From: Alphaproteobacteria bacterium
GTDB lineage: Bacteria; Pseudomonadota; Alphaproteobacteria; Micavibrionales; Micavibrionaceae
Length of the DNA: 64,000 nucleotides
Assembly (NCBI GenBank): GCA_030424975.1
Contig: JAUHVY010000002.1
Coordinates: 1 to 64,000 of the forward strand
Reading direction: 5' to 3'
Shown here: in pieces, positions 1 through 15,317 of the stretch
Layout of the letters: each line of letters starts with the position of its first letter
Numbering within the stretch: the first letter of the stretch is position 1
The notes under the pieces: generated by a model
The model's input: only the letters and a program-made list of their open reading frames with translations
Told to the model about the DNA's origin: nothing
The model's database searches: none
Translations under genes and position numbers: made by a program

Positions 1-128
<128 letters not shown>

Positions 129-155
129 CTAGTCCTTTCTTCTTTCAAATTCTAA

Positions 156-2267
156 TTAAGCACCAAGGCTTTCTTTAACTTCATTCGCGATTTGCGCAGG
201 CACCGGCTCATAACGGTCAAAAACCATAGAGAACTGTGCACGGCCTGATGACATCGAACGCAACGGATTGATGTAACCAAACATATTCGCAAGTGGAACG
301 CTCGCTGTAATAACTTTCGCATTACCACGATCATCCATCGCATTAACCTGACCACGACGTGAGTTCAAATCACCAATGATATCGCCCATGTATTCTTCAG
401 GCGTAACAACTTCAACCTTCATCATCGGCTCAAGAAGTTGTGCACCTGCTTTCGCCATACCTTCCTTAAACGCAGCCTTAGCAGCGATTTCGAAAGCCAT
501 TACAGATGAGTCAACATCGTGATACGCACCGTCTGTCAATGTCACCTTGAAGTCCAACACAGGGAAACCAGCGATAATACCTGTTTCCTTCGCAAGAGTA
601 AGACCCTTTTGAACACCAGGAATGTATTCTTTAGGAACGTTACCGCCGGTAACTGTATCTTCGAATACAAAACCTGAACCGGCTTCACCAGGTTCAAACG
701 TAAGATCGATTTTCGCGAACTGACCTGAACCACCAGACTGCTTTTTGTGTGTGTAGCTGATATCACAAGACTTCGTAATAGATTCACGGTAAGCAACCTG
801 CGGCGCACCGATATTCGCTTCAACCTTAAACTCACGCTTCATACGATCAACAAGAATATCAAGGTGAAGTTCACCCATACCCTTCATGATTGTCTGACCC
901 GATTCATGATCAACAGAAACACGGAAAGATGGATCCTCAGCAGCCAAACGTTGCAGAGCCGTAGACATCTTTTCTTGGTCAGCTTTTGTTTTCGGCTCAA
1001 TCGCGATTTCGATAACAGGCTCAGGGAATTCCATACGCTCAAGAATAACCTGCTGCTTCATGTCACAAATTGTGTCACCAGTTGTTGTTTCTTTCAAACC
1101 AACGAATGCAACAATATCACCTGCATGCGCTTCGCTGATTTCTTCACGGTTGTTTGAGTGCATCAAAAGCATACGACCAACGCGCTCACGCTTCTCCTTA
1201 ACAGAATTTTGAACGTAAGAACCGGAGTTCACAGAACCGGAATAAATACGAGCAAACGTCAAAGAACCAACGAACGGGTCGTTCATGATTTTAAATGCCA
1301 AAGCCGCAAAAGGAGCATCATCTGAACACTCGCGGTTTTCAGCCTTCTCAGGGTCATCAACATTAACACCTTTTGTTGTACCGATATCCAACGGTGAAGG
1401 AAGATATTCAACAACAGCATCCAACATAGGCTGAACACCTTTATTTTTAAACGCTGAACCACAAAGAACAGGAACCAAATCACCTGAGATTGTACCCTTA
1501 CGGATACACGCTTTTAGCGTTGTTTCACTTGGCTCATTACCTTCAAGATACGCTTCCATCGCTGCATCATCAAATTCAACAGCCATTTCGATCATTTTCT
1601 CACGGTATTCAGCAGCCTGATCAGCAAGATCTGCACGGATATCTTGTTCGTGATATGTCGCACCAAGCGCTTCACCATCCCAAATGATTTCCTTCATCTT
1701 GATAAGGTCAATAACACCCTCAAGCTGATCTTCTGCACCGATTGGCAACTGGATTGCCAAAGGCTCAATACCCAAACGATCACGCATCATCTGCAAACAG
1801 TTGAAGAAGTCCGCACCGATTTTGTCCATTTTGTTAACAAAGCACATACGTGGAACGTTATACTTATCAGCCTGACGCCAAACAGTTTCAGTTTGCGGCT
1901 CAACACCCGCGTTCGCATCAAAAACAGCGATCGCACCATCAAGAACACGCAACGAACGCTCAACCTCAATTGTAAAGTCAACGTGACCGGGTGTGTCAAT
2001 AATGTTCAAACGGAAACGGTCACCATCATAGTTACCGCCCTTAGCACCATTCCAGAATGTTGTTGTTGCAGCAGATGTAATCGTGATACCACGCTCCTGC
2101 TCCTGCTCCATCCAGTCCATAGTGGCCGCGCCATCATGCACCTCACCGATTTTGTGAGATTTACCTGAATAGTAAAGAATACGTTCAGTTGTTGTGGTCT
2201 TACCCGCATCAATGTGCGCCATAATCCCAAAGTTACGATAATTTTCAATTGCGTGTTCGCGTGCCAT
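156..2267 (-). CDS. fusA: Elongation factor G
   Basis: This 703-residue translational GTPase catalyses ribosomal translocation, and with RRF splits post-termination ribosomes. The G1 motif AHIDAGKT is at residues 17-24, the G3 motif DTPGH at 91-95 and the G4 motif NKMD at 145-148; the C-terminal EF-G domains follow at normal length. The ATG at 2267 is preceded by a GGGGAACGG-like purine-rich stretch. It sits 15 bp after rpsG and 30 bp before tuf, the standard str operon order. Nothing is unusual in the motifs. Confidence 0.98.
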   Translation of the reverse strand: MAREHAIENYRNFGIMAHIDAGKTTTTERILYYSGKSHKIGEVHDGAATMDWMEQEQERGITITSAATTTFWNGAKGGNYDGDRFRLNIIDTPGHVDFTIEVERSLRVLDGAIAVFDANAGVEPQTETVWRQADKYNVPRMCFVNKMDKIGADFFNCLQMMRDRLGIEPLAIQLPIGAEDQLEGVIDLIKMKEIIWDGEALGATYHEQDIRADLADQAAEYREKMIEMAVEFDDAAMEAYLEGNEPSETTLKACIRKGTISGDLVPVLCGSAFKNKGVQPMLDAVVEYLPSPLDIGTTKGVNVDDPEKAENRECSDDAPFAALAFKIMNDPFVGSLTFARIYSGSVNSGSYVQNSVKEKRERVGRMLLMHSNNREEISEAHAGDIVAFVGLKETTTGDTICDMKQQVILERMEFPEPVIEIAIEPKTKADQEKMSTALQRLAAEDPSFRVSVDHESGQTIMKGMGELHLDILVDRMKREFKVEANIGAPQVAYRESITKSCDISYTHKKQSGGSGQFAKIDLTFEPGEAGSGFVFEDTVTGGNVPKEYIPGVQKGLTLAKETGIIAGFPVLDFKVTLTDGAYHDVDSSVMAFEIAAKAAFKEGMAKAGAQLLEPMMKVEVVTPEEYMGDIIGDLNSRRGQVNAMDDRGNAKVITASVPLANMFGYINPLRSMSSGRAQFSMVFDRYEPVPAQIANEVKESLGA

Positions 2268-2282
2268 GGTCCGTTCCCCTTA

Positions 2283-2801
2283 TTACCATCTGTAGTGAGC
2301 AAATGCTTTGTTAGCATCCGCCATTTTGTGCGTGTCATCGCGCTTCTTAACCGCAGAACCGCGCTCATTAGCAGCATCATAAAGCTCAGCAGCCAAACGA
2401 TCGCGCATTGTGTTCTCACCGCGCTTACGAGCAGCATCAATGATCCAACGCATTGCCAAAGCAACCGCACGCTCATGGCGAACCTCAACAGGAACCTGAT
2501 ATGTCGCACCACCAACACGGCGTGAACGAACCTCAAGGCGAGGCTTAACATTTTTCAAAGCTGTATGGAACAAGCCAAGACCAACACCCTTTGCATTAAC
2601 GGTCGCATCTGCGCCCTCTGCATCATTTTGGTTAACAGGCTTCTTGCCATCCAATAATTCGATCGCACCGTAAACGATACCTTCCGCTGTCGACTTCTTA
2701 CCATCAATCATGATGTTATTGATGAATTTCGACAAAACAAGATCCGCAAATCGGGGATCCGGAAGAATAACGCGCTTATCTGCTCTATGACGACGTGACA
2801 T
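2283..2801 (-). CDS. rpsG: 30S ribosomal protein S7
   Basis: This 172-residue protein begins [18 protein letters not shown] and carries the S7 landmarks [17 protein letters not shown] and [16 protein letters not shown]7 nucleates assembly of the 30S head and contacts the E-site tRNA. It is somewhat longer than the common 156-residue form, mainly through an acidic insertion near residues 55-65 ([11 protein letters not shown]). It is 12 bp downstream of rpsL and 15 bp upstream of fusA in the str operon. Confidence 0.97.
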   Translation of the reverse strand: MSRRHRADKRVILPDPRFADLVLSKFINNIMIDGKKSTAEGIVYGAIELLDGKKPVNQNDAEGADATVNAKGVGLGLFHTALKNVKPRLEVRSRRVGGATYQVPVEVRHERAVALAMRWIIDAARKRGENTMRDRLAAELYDAANERGSAVKKRDDTHKMADANKAFAHYRW

Positions 2802-2813
2802 AAAAAACCTCTC

Positions 2814-3185
2814 TTACTTCGGACGTTTCGCGCCGTAGCGTGAACGTGATTGTTTACGATCCTTAACACCTTGAGTATCAAGCGTACCGCGAATGATTGT
2901 ATAACGAACACCAGGCAAGTCTTTTACACGACCACCACGCACAAGCACAACTGAGTGCTCCTGCAGGTTGTGACCTTCACCCGGGATATAACAAATAACC
3001 TCGATGCCCGTCGTTAGACGAACCTTTGCAACTTTACGCAAAGCGGAGTTTGGCTTCTTTGGTGTTGTTGTATAAACACGAGTACAAACACCACGACGCT
3101 GAGGATTGCTCTTCAGCGCTCTGTTTTTCTTAGCTTTAACAACCCTTTTACGTGGATTGCGGATCAATTGTTGAATGGTTGGCAT
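2814..3185 (-). CDS. rpsL: 30S ribosomal protein S12
   Basis: S12 is the decoding-centre protein of the 30S subunit. I start it at the ATG at 3185 ([14 protein letters not shown]), giving 123 residues, the usual family length; an upstream in-frame start would add nine atypical residues. The loops [18 protein letters not shown] and [18 protein letters not shown] are intact. The first (PKKPNSA) lysine region and the later one ([10 protein letters not shown] context) look like the streptomycin-sensitive form. It is the first gene of the str operon, with a promoter at 3230-3258. Confidence 0.97.
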   Translation of the reverse strand: MPTIQQLIRNPRKRVVKAKKNRALKSNPQRRGVCTRVYTTTPKKPNSALRKVAKVRLTTGIEVICYIPGEGHNLQEHSVVLVRGGRVKDLPGVRYTIIRGTLDTQGVKDRKQSRSRYGAKRPK

Positions 3186-3540
3186 ATCTAACCTTCTTAA
3201 AATTCTGTTCAAATTTCACGGATGGAGGCATTTAGCGCGGATTTACACATCATGTCAAACACAAAACAGTGCAACACGATAAGTTTTTCCGCAGAGCATC
3301 CGAAAGTTTCGACCACGCTAAATAAGATGTGAAAACAAAACTTTTAATTTTCGGATGTTGCACGCCCTACTTTCCACATAACATAGAGTTCGAAACGCCC
3401 ATCACAGTGGCGCGAAATATAGGGGAAAGATTCGATTACGTCAAGAAAACTTTTAAGAAAATGTTAAATGTTTTTTTCAGCGGTTCTGCACGATTATTTT
3501 ATGCTATAAAAAAATCTACAAAAAAAACACTTCTACTGCC
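3186..3540. other. Divergent intergenic region between rpsL and the GT-C-like gene
   Basis: This stretch separates the minus-strand str operon from a plus-strand membrane protein gene. It contains the rpsL promoter (3230-3258). The right half is AT-rich, and a TATAAA-like box near 3505 could serve the plus-strand gene, but I see no convincing -35 partner and no clear Shine-Dalgarno before 3541. An open frame at 3329-3544 has no recognisable protein features and I do not call it a gene. Confidence 0.6.
3230..3258 (-). promoter_or_regulatory. Probable sigma-70 promoter of rpsL-rpsG-fusA-tuf
   Basis: On the minus strand a consensus -35 TTGACA (3253-3258) is followed after 17 nt by the -10 hexamer CTAAAT (3230-3235), about 45 bp upstream of the rpsL start. 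Spacing and position suit the main promoter of the str operon. This was read from sequence only. Confidence 0.65.
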
Positions 3541-5232
3541 ATGAATAATAACAAAACATCACTCTTTTTGCTTCAGATTGCCCTCATTTCCGGCTTTTGT
3601 GCTTTGGCCTGCTGCGCCTTGTTTATGAACGGTGTTCCGATGGGGTATGATTACCCGCATCAAATCCTGGCCTATGAAGCCGTGCGCGAACAAATTCTGG
3701 GCGGGGAGCTATATCCGCGCTGGCTATCAGATGTGAATCGCGGCATGGGTGGAACAAACTTATTTTTCTATGCCCCACTTATTTATTATACCGGTTTTGC
3801 GATTGACTGGTTAAGCGGCTTCCACCTAACGACCATCCAAATCCTTCAGGCAAACTTTACATTATTAAGTATTCTCGGCGGTATCGCCTTTTATATATTT
3901 GCAACCAAATATGTATCCGCATGGCGCGCCATGTTCTTTGCATGTCTGTATTCTGTGTTGCCCTACCATTTACTTTTCGAGGTCTATGCCAGAACCGCGA
4001 CGTCGGAATTTTCGGCCTATATTTGGATACCTCTTATTTTCTATTTCTTAGATCATGATATCCATAAAAGCAGAACAAAAACTTGCGGCTTTATTATAAG
4101 CTACGCCGCCCTTATTTTATCGCACCTCACCAGTGCCGTTATCGCGACAATTTTTATCGGCTTATATACTCTCCTACAAAATGTAAAAATAGAAGACAGA
4201 GCAACACAATATAAATTCACCTTTCATACAGCTCTTTGCGGTTTGCTCGGCGTTGGCCTATCCGCCTTCTTTTTATACCCTGCTCTAACAATGCTGGATT
4301 ACACAAATTCCGCCGTTCTGTGGCAGGGCGAATTTGATTATAAGGAATGGTTTTTAAACCCGCTGACATATAAAAGCTGCCCGGTTGATCATGCTTGTCT
4401 GTTTTTATTTATGATTGCGTTTTTACAAATCATGATCCCTGTGACGGTTTTGTTAATGGGATATAGCGCCCTGACAACTAAGCGAAAGAAACAAGCCATC
4501 ATATTATTCTCATTATGCGGCCTGTGCTTTTTCCTTATGACGAATTATTCATTCGGTATTTGGTATATCATTCCGACCCTACAGAAAATCCAATTCCCTT
4601 GGCGGTTGTTATTATTCTCTGACTTCCTGCTTGTCTTTTTCTTGATGATTGCCATTGGCGAAAAGGAATTCAAAAAGAATGCCGCCATCATCGCAGGACT
4701 ATATCTATTCTTTACGCTCATTATGATGCAATACCTTATCAAGACCGAATATAAAGACGAGGATCACTCCCTGCGAGATCGTATAGCGGCAAATGTCCTG
4801 ACGCCTGAACATATCCCGAGTGGTATTGATATGCGGTTTGAAAGTATCAAAGAACTGGAAACAGCGCCCGAACTTCCGCAATGGACACTCGTTAAAGGCA
4901 ATGCGGACCTTCATATTATTGATAAAAAGCCCCGCCATATTGAAATGCAAATCAACGCAGGCGAAGCAAGCACAATTCAATATAAACAATTCCAGTTTAT
5001 CGGCTGGCGCGTCATGATTAACGGGGAAGATAAAACCACCGACGTTAACCTACGCAGTGCCCCGCCATTTGGACAAATCGAAATGGATATCCCGCAGGGA
5101 GAATACGCCTTATCATTAAGTATGCCTATGCTTCGCGAAGAAAAAACAGGGTGGATCATTAGCGCACTTGCCCTACTAACGAGCATATTATTTGCGTTGT
5201 TTCTTCCCTTACGATCACGACAAAACGCATAA
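3541..5232 (+). CDS. Multi-spanning membrane protein, GT-C / PTPS-related (PF10131-like)
   Basis: This 563-residue protein has about ten hydrophobic segments and a soluble C-terminal domain (residues ~420-530) before a last membrane helix. The first loop carries GYDYPHQ (residues 35-41) followed by GGELYPRWLSDVNRGMGG and FFYAPLIYY. That pattern fits the '6-pyruvoyl-tetrahydropterin synthase related' membrane family and GT-C glycosyltransferases, where the loop acidic residue (here D37) is catalytic and the sugar donor is lipid-linked. I infer a periplasm-facing sugar transferase; the substrate is unknown. It is a single gene opposite to its neighbours, between the rpo and str operons, and ends at a bidirectional terminator (5236-5259). 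Confidence 0.6.
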   Translation: MNNNKTSLFLLQIALISGFCALACCALFMNGVPMGYDYPHQILAYEAVREQILGGELYPRWLSDVNRGMGGTNLFFYAPLIYYTGFAIDWLSGFHLTTIQILQANFTLLSILGGIAFYIFATKYVSAWRAMFFACLYSVLPYHLLFEVYARTATSEFSAYIWIPLIFYFLDHDIHKSRTKTCGFIISYAALILSHLTSAVIATIFIGLYTLLQNVKIEDRATQYKFTFHTALCGLLGVGLSAFFLYPALTMLDYTNSAVLWQGEFDYKEWFLNPLTYKSCPVDHACLFLFMIAFLQIMIPVTVLLMGYSALTTKRKKQAIILFSLCGLCFFLMTNYSFGIWYIIPTLQKIQFPWRLLLFSDFLLVFFLMIAIGEKEFKKNAAIIAGLYLFFTLIMMQYLIKTEYKDEDHSLRDRIAANVLTPEHIPSGIDMRFESIKELETAPELPQWTLVKGNADLHIIDKKPRHIEMQINAGEASTIQYKQFQFIGWRVMINGEDKTTDVNLRSAPPFGQIEMDIPQGEYALSLSMPMLREEKTGWIISALALLTSILFALFLPLRSRQNA

Positions 5233-5235
5233 TAA

Positions 5236-5259
5236 AAAAGGAGCCAAAAGGCTCCTTTT
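5236..5259. terminator. Bidirectional intrinsic terminator between the GT-C-like gene and rpoC
   Basis: There is a perfect 10-bp inverted repeat, AAAAGGAGCC / GGCTCCTTTT, with an AAAA loop. The T/A ends of the stem give a U-tract in both directions. It lies 4 bp after the plus-strand stop at 5232 and about 25 bp after the rpoC stop, so it can end both convergent transcripts. Confidence 0.85.
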
Positions 5260-5283
5260 AAAATCTTTATATTGCTAAAACGA

Positions 5284-9498
<4,215 letters not shown>

Positions 9499-9543
9499 AG
9501 CTTTTTCCTTTGTATTCTTTTGTGTTCTCTAACAGATCAGCAA

Positions 9544-12500
9544 TTAGTTTTTCGAACTGGATTGTTTCATATCAACATTCAGACAGAGCGCCTTCAATTC
9601 CTTCGTCAAAACGTTGAAGGATTCAGGGATACCGATCTCGAAGTTATCTTCACCGCGAACGATGGATTCATAAACTTTCGAACGACCTGCCACGTCATCA
9701 GACTTGACTGTCAACATTTCCTGAAGTGTATACGCCGCACCATAAGCCTGAAGCGCCCAGACCTCCATCTCACCGAAACGCTGTCCACCGAACTGGGCTT
9801 TACCGCCAAGTGGTTGTTGCGTAACAAGAGAGTAAGGACCGATAGAACGGGCGTGAATCTTATCGTCCACCAAGTGGTGAAGTTTAAGCATATACATCAC
9901 ACCGACAGTAACCTTACGGTGGAACGGCTCACCTGTACGACCGTCAATCACGCGGCTCTGACCGGATGAGCTCAGACCTGCTTTTTCTAGAAGATCAGAA
10001 ATATCACCTTCATCGGCACCGTCGAAGACCGGCGTACCCATCGGCACACCTGTACGAAGGTTATTCGCCATTTCGATCACTTCTACGTCATCCAAATCTT
10101 GAACTTTTTCCTTGTATTCACGGTCACCGTAAACGGCCTCCAGCTTCTCATCAAGAAGCTTACGCTCGTCTGTTGTCGGAGCTTTCCTGTCTTGGTATGC
10201 ATCGATGATTTCACCGATTTGCTTACCCATGTTCAAGGACGCCCAACCTAGATGCGTTTCCAAAATCTGACCAACATTCATACGTGACGGAACACCAAGA
10301 GGGTTCAGCACGATATCGACTGTACGGCCATCTTCAAGATATGGCATGTCTTCTTCCGGCATAATACGGGATACAACCCCTTTGTTACCGTGACGACCGG
10401 CCATTTTGTCACCCGGCTGCATTTTACGCTTAACGGCTACGAAGACTTTAACCATCTTCATCACGCCAGGAAGCAATTCATCGCCGCGTTGCAATTTCTC
10501 AACTTTGTTTTCGAAACGCTCTTTCAAGTCATCAACAGCATCGTCAAATGTTTTTGACATTGCTTCGATTTCTTCCATGCGTGTTTCATCTGCAACCGCA
10601 ATTTGACGCCATAGGCCACGCTTCATTTCATCAAGAGAAGCTTGTGTAATCACAGCGCCCTTCTTCAATGCTTCACCTTTCGGACCTGTTGCAACAGTTT
10701 GACCTTCAAGCAATTGTGCCAAACGGCCGTAGAAACCGTCTTCAAGGATACGACGCTCGTCGTCGCGGTCTTTTGCAAGACGCTCGATCTCTGCTTGTTC
10801 GATAGACATCGCACGCGCATCTTTGTCAACGCCGCGGCGGTTAAACACGCGCACCTCAACGATTGTACCTGACGCACCAGGTGGCAAGCGAAGTGACGTA
10901 TCCTTAACATCTGCAGCTTTTTCACCGAAGATCGCACGAAGAAGTTTTTCTTCCGGTGTCATCGGGCTTTCGCCTTTTGGCGTCACCTTACCGACAAGAA
11001 TATCACCCGGGTGAACTTCCGCACCGATATGTACGATACCTGCTTCGTCCAAATGCTTAAGCGCTTCTTCACCAACGTTTGGAATATCACGTGTGATGTC
11101 TTCTGCGCCAAGACGTGTGTCACGCGCCATCACTTCGAATTCCTCCAGGTGGATAGACGTAAACACATCTTCACGAACGATACGTTCGTTAATCAGGATG
11201 GAGTCCTCGAAGTTGTAACCGTTCCATGGCATGAATGCCACAACCACGTTACGACCCAAGGCCAATTCACCAAGATCAGTCGACGGACCATCAGCAATAA
11301 TATCGCCCGGCTTCACGTTGTCACCAACCTTCACCAACGGGCGTTGGTTGATACATGTATCTTGGTTTGAACGTTGGAATTTTGAAAGCTTGTAGATATC
11401 AACGACAGGCTCATCCGCACGTTCGATTTTCGTTGCTTGAACAACAACACGCTGCGCGTCAACTTTTGTTACAACACCTTCGCGTTTCGCAACAACAGAA
11501 GCACCTGAGTCACGGGCAACAGTTGCCTCCATACCTGTACCGACAATCGGTGCAGTAGAGCGCAACAACGGCACCGCCTGACGCATCATGTTCGATCCCA
11601 TCAAAGCGCGGTTCGCGTCATCGTTTTCAAGGAACGGAATAAGTGATGCAGCAACAGAAACCATCTGCTTCGGCGAAACGTCCATATAGTCGATCTGCTC
11701 TGCAGTCGCCATCACGTTTTCACCTGCCTGACGACAAGAAACAAATTCAGCCTCAAAACCACCGTCTTTTGTCAAAATAGAGTTCGCCTGAGCGATTGTA
11801 TAACGTGCCTCTTCCATCGCTGACATGTAAACAACTTCTGGTGTCACCTTACCGTCTTCAACTTTACGATATGGTGATTCAATGAACCCGTATTGGTTAA
11901 CACGTGCAAATGTCGCAAGTGAGTTAATCAAACCGATGTTCGGACCTTCCGGTGTTTCAATCGGACAAATACGACCATAGTGTGTCGGGTGAACGTCACG
12001 AACCTCAAAGCCCGCACGCTCACGTGTCAAACCACCCGGCCCAAGCGCCGACAAACGACGTTTATGTGTAATTTCGGACAATGGGTTAGTTTGGTCCATA
12101 AACTGTGAAAGCTGCGACGAACCGAAGAACTCACGCACAGCGGCTTGCGCAGGCTTAGAGTTAATAAGGTCATGCGGCATATATGTGTCAATTTCAACAG
12201 ATGACATGCGCTCACGAATTGCACGCTCCATACGCAAAAGACCGATACGCACCTGATTTTCCATTAATTCACCAACGGAACGCACACGACGGTTACCAAG
12301 GTTATCGATATCATCAACCTCGCCTTTACCGTCTTTCAAGTCATGCAGATATTTCACGATTGCTAAAATGTCCGCCTTGCACAGAATACGGAATTGATCT
12401 TCTGCATCCAAATCAAGACGTGCATTCATTTTCACACGACCAACAGGTGACAAATCATAACGCTCTGCATCGAAGAACAATGAGTCGAACAATGCTTGCG

Positions 12501-13788
12501 CTGATTCAACTGTCGGCGGCTCACCCGGACGCATAACACGATAGATATCGATCAACGCTTCTTCGCGTGTATCACATTTATCTGCCATCAATGTATTACG
12601 TAGGTATGGACCAACATTCAAGAAATCAATCGCAAGAACAGGAATATCTGCTACGCCTGCCTCTTCCAATTTTTCGAAATCTTCATCTTCTAATTCATGA
12701 CCGGCTTCAAACAAGACAAGACCTGTTTTCATGTCATAAATATCAGCGGCCAAATACTGACCCTTCAGCTGCTCTTCCTGAAGCAAGATATCAGCCAAAC
12801 CGTCTTCAGCCAATTTCTTCGCTTTACGCGGTGTGATTTTCTCACCTTCTTCAACAGCAACAGAACCGTCTTTCGCATTGATCAAATCATATGCAAGCTT
12901 CACACCACGGAAACGATCCGCATTAAATGGTGTTTTCCAGCCCTTTTTGTCTTTTGAATATGTGATTGTGTCATAGAAATTGCCAAGAATTTCTTCGTTT
13001 GACATACCTTGAACCATCAACGGATCGATCTCAGTGTCATTTGCTTCTGCTTCCGCACGTAATCTTGCAGTTTCCGCGCTGTCCAAACAACGCAAGAATG
13101 TTGTCAAAGGCAATTTACGACGACGGTCGATACGAACATACATCAAGTCCTTCGCATCATATTCAAAGTCCAACCATGAACCACGGTAAGGAATAACACG
13201 TGCAGAGAACAAATACTTACCTGATACGTGTGTCTTACCACCGTCATGGTCAAAGAACACACCCGGTGAACGGTGCATCTGCGATACAATAACACGCTCT
13301 GTACCGTTAACGACGAATGTACCGTTTTCGGTCATCATCGGCATATCAACCATGTAAACATCTTGCTCTTTGATGTCACGGATTGAACGCAAGCCTGTGT
13401 CCTCATCAACATCAAAAACAGAAAGACGCAATGTCACGCGCAACGGCGCGGCGTAGGTCATTCCGCGCTGCTGACATTCTTCAACGTCGTATTTAGGGGC
13501 TTCGAATTCATATTTAACGAAATCGATCTCTGCCTTGTCACCAAAATCACGAATTGGGAAAACAGATGCCAACACTTCCTGCAAACCGGATACATCACGG
13601 TCATCAGCGGCGATGTCTTTTTGTTGGAAACGCTCATAAGAATCGCGCTGTAGCTCGATCAAATTAGGCATTTGTGCCACTTCGTCAATACGACCGAAAC
13701 TACGACGCACACGCTTGCGACCTGTAAAGCTTTCGATACTGTTTGCGGGGACTAAATTCTTAGAAGTTTTGGCTTTTGCTGCGCACAT
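9544..13788 (-). CDS. rpoB: DNA-directed RNA polymerase beta subunit
   Basis: This 1414-residue subunit forms the catalytic core with beta'. The rifampicin-binding cluster [20 protein letters not shown] followed by [10 protein letters not shown] has the wild-type D, H and S positions, so rifampicin sensitivity is predicted. Downstream [13 protein letters not shown] and the C-terminal [13 protein letters not shown] region are intact. The gene is preceded by its own probable promoter (13991-14021) after a terminator that closes rplJL, and is followed after 45 bp by rpoC. Confidence 0.98.
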   Translation of the reverse strand: MCAAKAKTSKNLVPANSIESFTGRKRVRRSFGRIDEVAQMPNLIELQRDSYERFQQKDIAADDRDVSGLQEVLASVFPIRDFGDKAEIDFVKYEFEAPKYDVEECQQRGMTYAAPLRVTLRLSVFDVDEDTGLRSIRDIKEQDVYMVDMPMMTENGTFVVNGTERVIVSQMHRSPGVFFDHDGGKTHVSGKYLFSARVIPYRGSWLDFEYDAKDLMYVRIDRRRKLPLTTFLRCLDSAETARLRAEAEANDTEIDPLMVQGMSNEEILGNFYDTITYSKDKKGWKTPFNADRFRGVKLAYDLINAKDGSVAVEEGEKITPRKAKKLAEDGLADILLQEEQLKGQYLAADIYDMKTGLVLFEAGHELEDEDFEKLEEAGVADIPVLAIDFLNVGPYLRNTLMADKCDTREEALIDIYRVMRPGEPPTVESAQALFDSLFFDAERYDLSPVGRVKMNARLDLDAEDQFRILCKADILAIVKYLHDLKDGKGEVDDIDNLGNRRVRSVGELMENQVRIGLLRMERAIRERMSSVEIDTYMPHDLINSKPAQAAVREFFGSSQLSQFMDQTNPLSEITHKRRLSALGPGGLTRERAGFEVRDVHPTHYGRICPIETPEGPNIGLINSLATFARVNQYGFIESPYRKVEDGKVTPEVVYMSAMEEARYTIAQANSILTKDGGFEAEFVSCRQAGENVMATAEQIDYMDVSPKQMVSVAASLIPFLENDDANRALMGSNMMRQAVPLLRSTAPIVGTGMEATVARDSGASVVAKREGVVTKVDAQRVVVQATKIERADEPVVDIYKLSKFQRSNQDTCINQRPLVKVGDNVKPGDIIADGPSTDLGELALGRNVVVAFMPWNGYNFEDSILINERIVREDVFTSIHLEEFEVMARDTRLGAEDITRDIPNVGEEALKHLDEAGIVHIGAEVHPGDILVGKVTPKGESPMTPEEKLLRAIFGEKAADVKDTSLRLPPGASGTIVEVRVFNRRGVDKDARAMSIEQAEIERLAKDRDDERRILEDGFYGRLAQLLEGQTVATGPKGEALKKGAVITQASLDEMKRGLWRQIAVADETRMEEIEAMSKTFDDAVDDLKERFENKVEKLQRGDELLPGVMKMVKVFVAVKRKMQPGDKMAGRHGNKGVVSRIMPEEDMPYLEDGRTVDIVLNPLGVPSRMNVGQILETHLGWASLNMGKQIGEIIDAYQDRKAPTTDERKLLDEKLEAVYGDREYKEKVQDLDDVEVIEMANNLRTGVPMGTPVFDGADEGDISDLLEKAGLSSSGQSRVIDGRTGEPFHRKVTVGVMYMLKLHHLVDDKIHARSIGPYSLVTQQPLGGKAQFGGQRFGEMEVWALQAYGAAYTLQEMLTVKSDDVAGRSKVYESIVRGEDNFEIGIPESFNVLTKELKALCLNVDMKQSSSKN

Positions 13789-13990
13789 ATTATCCTACCT
13801 TGTAATGTTCTTTTCTCACCCGCTGCTTAAACGGGCTACTTTCGGAGCCATAAGCGATGACTCCATAGCAAAACGACCCCTCCAACCCTTGGTTACCAAA
13901 GGCCAAAGCGGCTTATTATTTAGCGTATTCCGCCCGAGCGGATTCCGTGGTCAATCTAAATATCACGTTTATCCCAGATAAAGTTTGTTA
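13789..13990 (-). other. Structured rpoB leader
   Basis: These ~200 bp upstream of rpoB contain no gene. On the minus strand there are several short inverted repeats: CCTTTGG/CCAAGGG, TCCGC/GGCGGA and CCCG/CGGG. They would fold in the 5' untranslated RNA made from the promoter at 13991-14021. A processing or regulatory role is inference; I recognise no riboswitch. Confidence 0.45.
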
Positions 13991-14021
13991 GCTATATGGC
14001 CTACGTCAGGGGACTTGTCAA
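13991..14021 (-). promoter_or_regulatory. Probable dedicated rpoBC promoter
   Basis: On the minus strand a perfect TTGACA (14016-14021) is followed by TATAGC (13991-13996) with a 19-nt spacer; a 17-nt spacing gives the weaker CATATA. It lies directly downstream of the rplL terminator and about 200 bp upstream of rpoB. This suggests that rpoBC is transcribed largely independently of rplJL. Confidence 0.6.
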
Positions 14022-14041
14022 CCTATTTATTGCGTAAACCC

Positions 14042-14082
14042 AAAAAAGCATCTCCCACAAGCCTTAACTTGCGGGAAATGCT
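14042..14082 (-). terminator. Intrinsic terminator/attenuator after rplL
   Basis: On the minus strand a 15-bp stem (AGCATTTCCCGCAAG against CTTGTGGGAGATGCT, with two G-U pairs) and a 6-nt loop are followed by six T residues. It lies ~20 bp after the rplL stop. In enterobacteria an attenuator in this gap lets part of the transcription reach rpoB; the stem here looks strong, and a promoter follows immediately. Confidence 0.8.
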
Positions 14083-14101
14083 CAAAATAATTTTAGAAGG
14101 A

Positions 14102-14476
14102 TTACTTAAGAGCTACTGTTGCACCAGCTGCTTCAAGCTTACCTTTGATTTCTTCAGCTTCTGCTTTTGCAGCGCCTTCTTTAACTGCTTTACCGCCAGC
14201 TTCAACAAGATCTTTTGCTTCTTTCAAGCCAAGACCTGTGATCGCACGAACTTCTTTGATCACTGCGATTTTGTTGCCGCCTGCGCTTTCAAGGATAACA
14301 TCGAACTCATCCTTTTCAGCTGCTGCACCTGCATCATTAGCTGCCGCAGGAGCTGCTGCAGCAACAGCTGCTGCTGCTTCGATGCCGTACTCATCTTTCA
14401 AGATGTTTGTTAGTTCTGTTGCTTCCATCAAAGTTAGAGCAACGATATCCTTTGCTATTTTTGCTACGTCTGCCAT
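14102..14476 (-). CDS. rplL: 50S ribosomal protein L7/L12
   Basis: This L7/L12 stalk protein binds translation GTPases. [20 protein letters not shown] is the N-terminal dimerisation/L10-binding part. An Ala-rich hinge (residues ~35-50) and the globular C-terminal domain ([20 protein letters not shown]) follow. I prefer the start at 14476 because AAGGA is about 8 nt upstream and family members begin MADL/MADV; an ATG two codons earlier (14482) is possible. It follows rplJ by ~50 bp. Confidence 0.96.
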   Translation of the reverse strand: MADVAKIAKDIVALTLMEATELTNILKDEYGIEAAAAVAAAAPAAANDAGAAAEKDEFDVILESAGGNKIAVIKEVRAITGLGLKEAKDLVEAGGKAVKEGAAKAEAEEIKGKLEAAGATVALK

Positions 14477-14526
14477 TTTCATTTTCCTTTCGAGTTTTAA
14501 ATAGTAATGGTTATTTTTGTATCAAA

Positions 14527-15045
14527 CTATTGCGCCTTTTCACCGGCTGCCTTAACAGCACCGGCAACCTTAGAACCCGGAGCAGCAACCACAGATGCGA
14601 TTTTGCTTGCCGGAGCCATAATAAGTCCCGCAATTGTCGCGCGAACTTCATCAAGACTTGGCATTTTGGCCAGAGCCTCAATTCCCTGAACATCCAGAAC
14701 TTTATCGCCAAAAGCGCCGCCCAAGATGACCAATTTGTTGTTATCTTTTGCAAATTTGTGCGCAACCTTTGCTGCCGCTACAGGATCTTCTGATGTTGCG
14801 ATACCAACAGGGCCCGTAAACAAATCTGCTGCACCTTCGAATTTAGTGCCTTTAATCGCGATTTTCGCCAAAGAGTTTTTTGCAACCTTAAAAGATGCGC
14901 CTTCTTTACGAAGATCGCCACGAAGATCCTGAAGCTCCTTCACTGTAAGACCAGAGTAATGTGTAACAACCATAGTCTCGTCGTTTGTAAAACGCTCATT
15001 GAGGTTTTTAATTTCTACTTCTTTTTGCTCGCGGCTCATACCCAT
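14527..15045 (-). CDS. rplJ: 50S ribosomal protein L10
   Basis: L10 anchors L7/L12 dimers on the 50S stalk. I start it at 15045 (MGMSREQKEVEIKNLNERF, 172 residues), where AGGAGT lies 8 nt upstream; an in-frame ATG at 15072 would place this ribosome-binding site inside the coding sequence. The body includes VVTHYSGLTVKELQDLR and AKNSLAKIAIKGT, typical of L10. It is the first gene of an rplJ-rplL unit with promoter 15238-15266 and a ~190-nt leader where autogenous L10 control is likely. Confidence 0.95.
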   Translation of the reverse strand: MGMSREQKEVEIKNLNERFTNDETMVVTHYSGLTVKELQDLRGDLRKEGASFKVAKNSLAKIAIKGTKFEGAADLFTGPVGIATSEDPVAAAKVAHKFAKDNNKLVILGGAFGDKVLDVQGIEALAKMPSLDEVRATIAGLIMAPASKIASVVAAPGSKVAGAVKAAGEKAQ

Positions 15046-15237
15046 GAGTCTTACTCCTAATTTGTTGTTCAAATTCCAATAAAAAAGGCTTTATCCCTAA
15101 AAGATAAAACCACCAAATCCAACACGAAAAATAAAATCAATTGCCGCACTTTTGTGCGGAATGTCTTCTACTCTATCTATACAGGACTTACTTTTAGATG
15201 CCTATAGTCTTGGACAGGGTTTAAACTTATGAGCGGG
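15046..15237 (-). other. rplJ leader, probable L10 autoregulatory region
   Basis: This leader lies between the rplJ promoter and start codon and has no reading frame of note. It contains a perfect small hairpin at 15144-15159 (CCGCAC / GTGCGG, 4-nt loop). L10(L12)4 represses its own mRNA through a leader structure in many bacteria. I infer that role here from position and did not identify the kink-turn itself. Confidence 0.45.
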
Positions 15238-15266
15238 TTTATAATGATGTTCGAATAGCGCGTCAA
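15238..15266 (-). promoter_or_regulatory. Sigma-70 promoter of rplJ-rplL
   Basis: On the minus strand TTGACG (15261-15266), a 17-nt spacer and TATAAA (15238-15243) form a near-consensus promoter ~190 bp upstream of rplJ. It lies directly after the DUF2254 gene and makes rplJL independent of the rplKA transcript. Confidence 0.75.
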
Positions 15267-15317
15267 GTTTTTTTAACAAATAATTCTACGCAACTTCATT
15301 TTAACGACGCTCAAACG

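Noticed and set aside
747-2168. Long open frames antisense to fusA
   Set aside because: They lie opposite a fully conserved gene and have no protein-like composition. They are by-products of codon bias.
3329-3544. Open frame of 71 codons upstream of the GT-C-like gene
   Set aside because: It has no recognisable features and a low-complexity Lys/Thr end, overlaps the next start and shows no ribosome-binding site. It looks like a chance frame in an AT-rich intergenic region.
9520-13196. Several 60-150-codon frames antisense to rpoB
   Set aside because: All are shadows of the rpoB coding frame, with Arg/His/Gln-rich sequences and no initiation signals.
13789-13990. tRNA gene in the rplL-rpoB gap
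   Set aside because: Several hairpins are present but no TTCGA-type T-loop, anticodon arm or acceptor pairing could be assembled.
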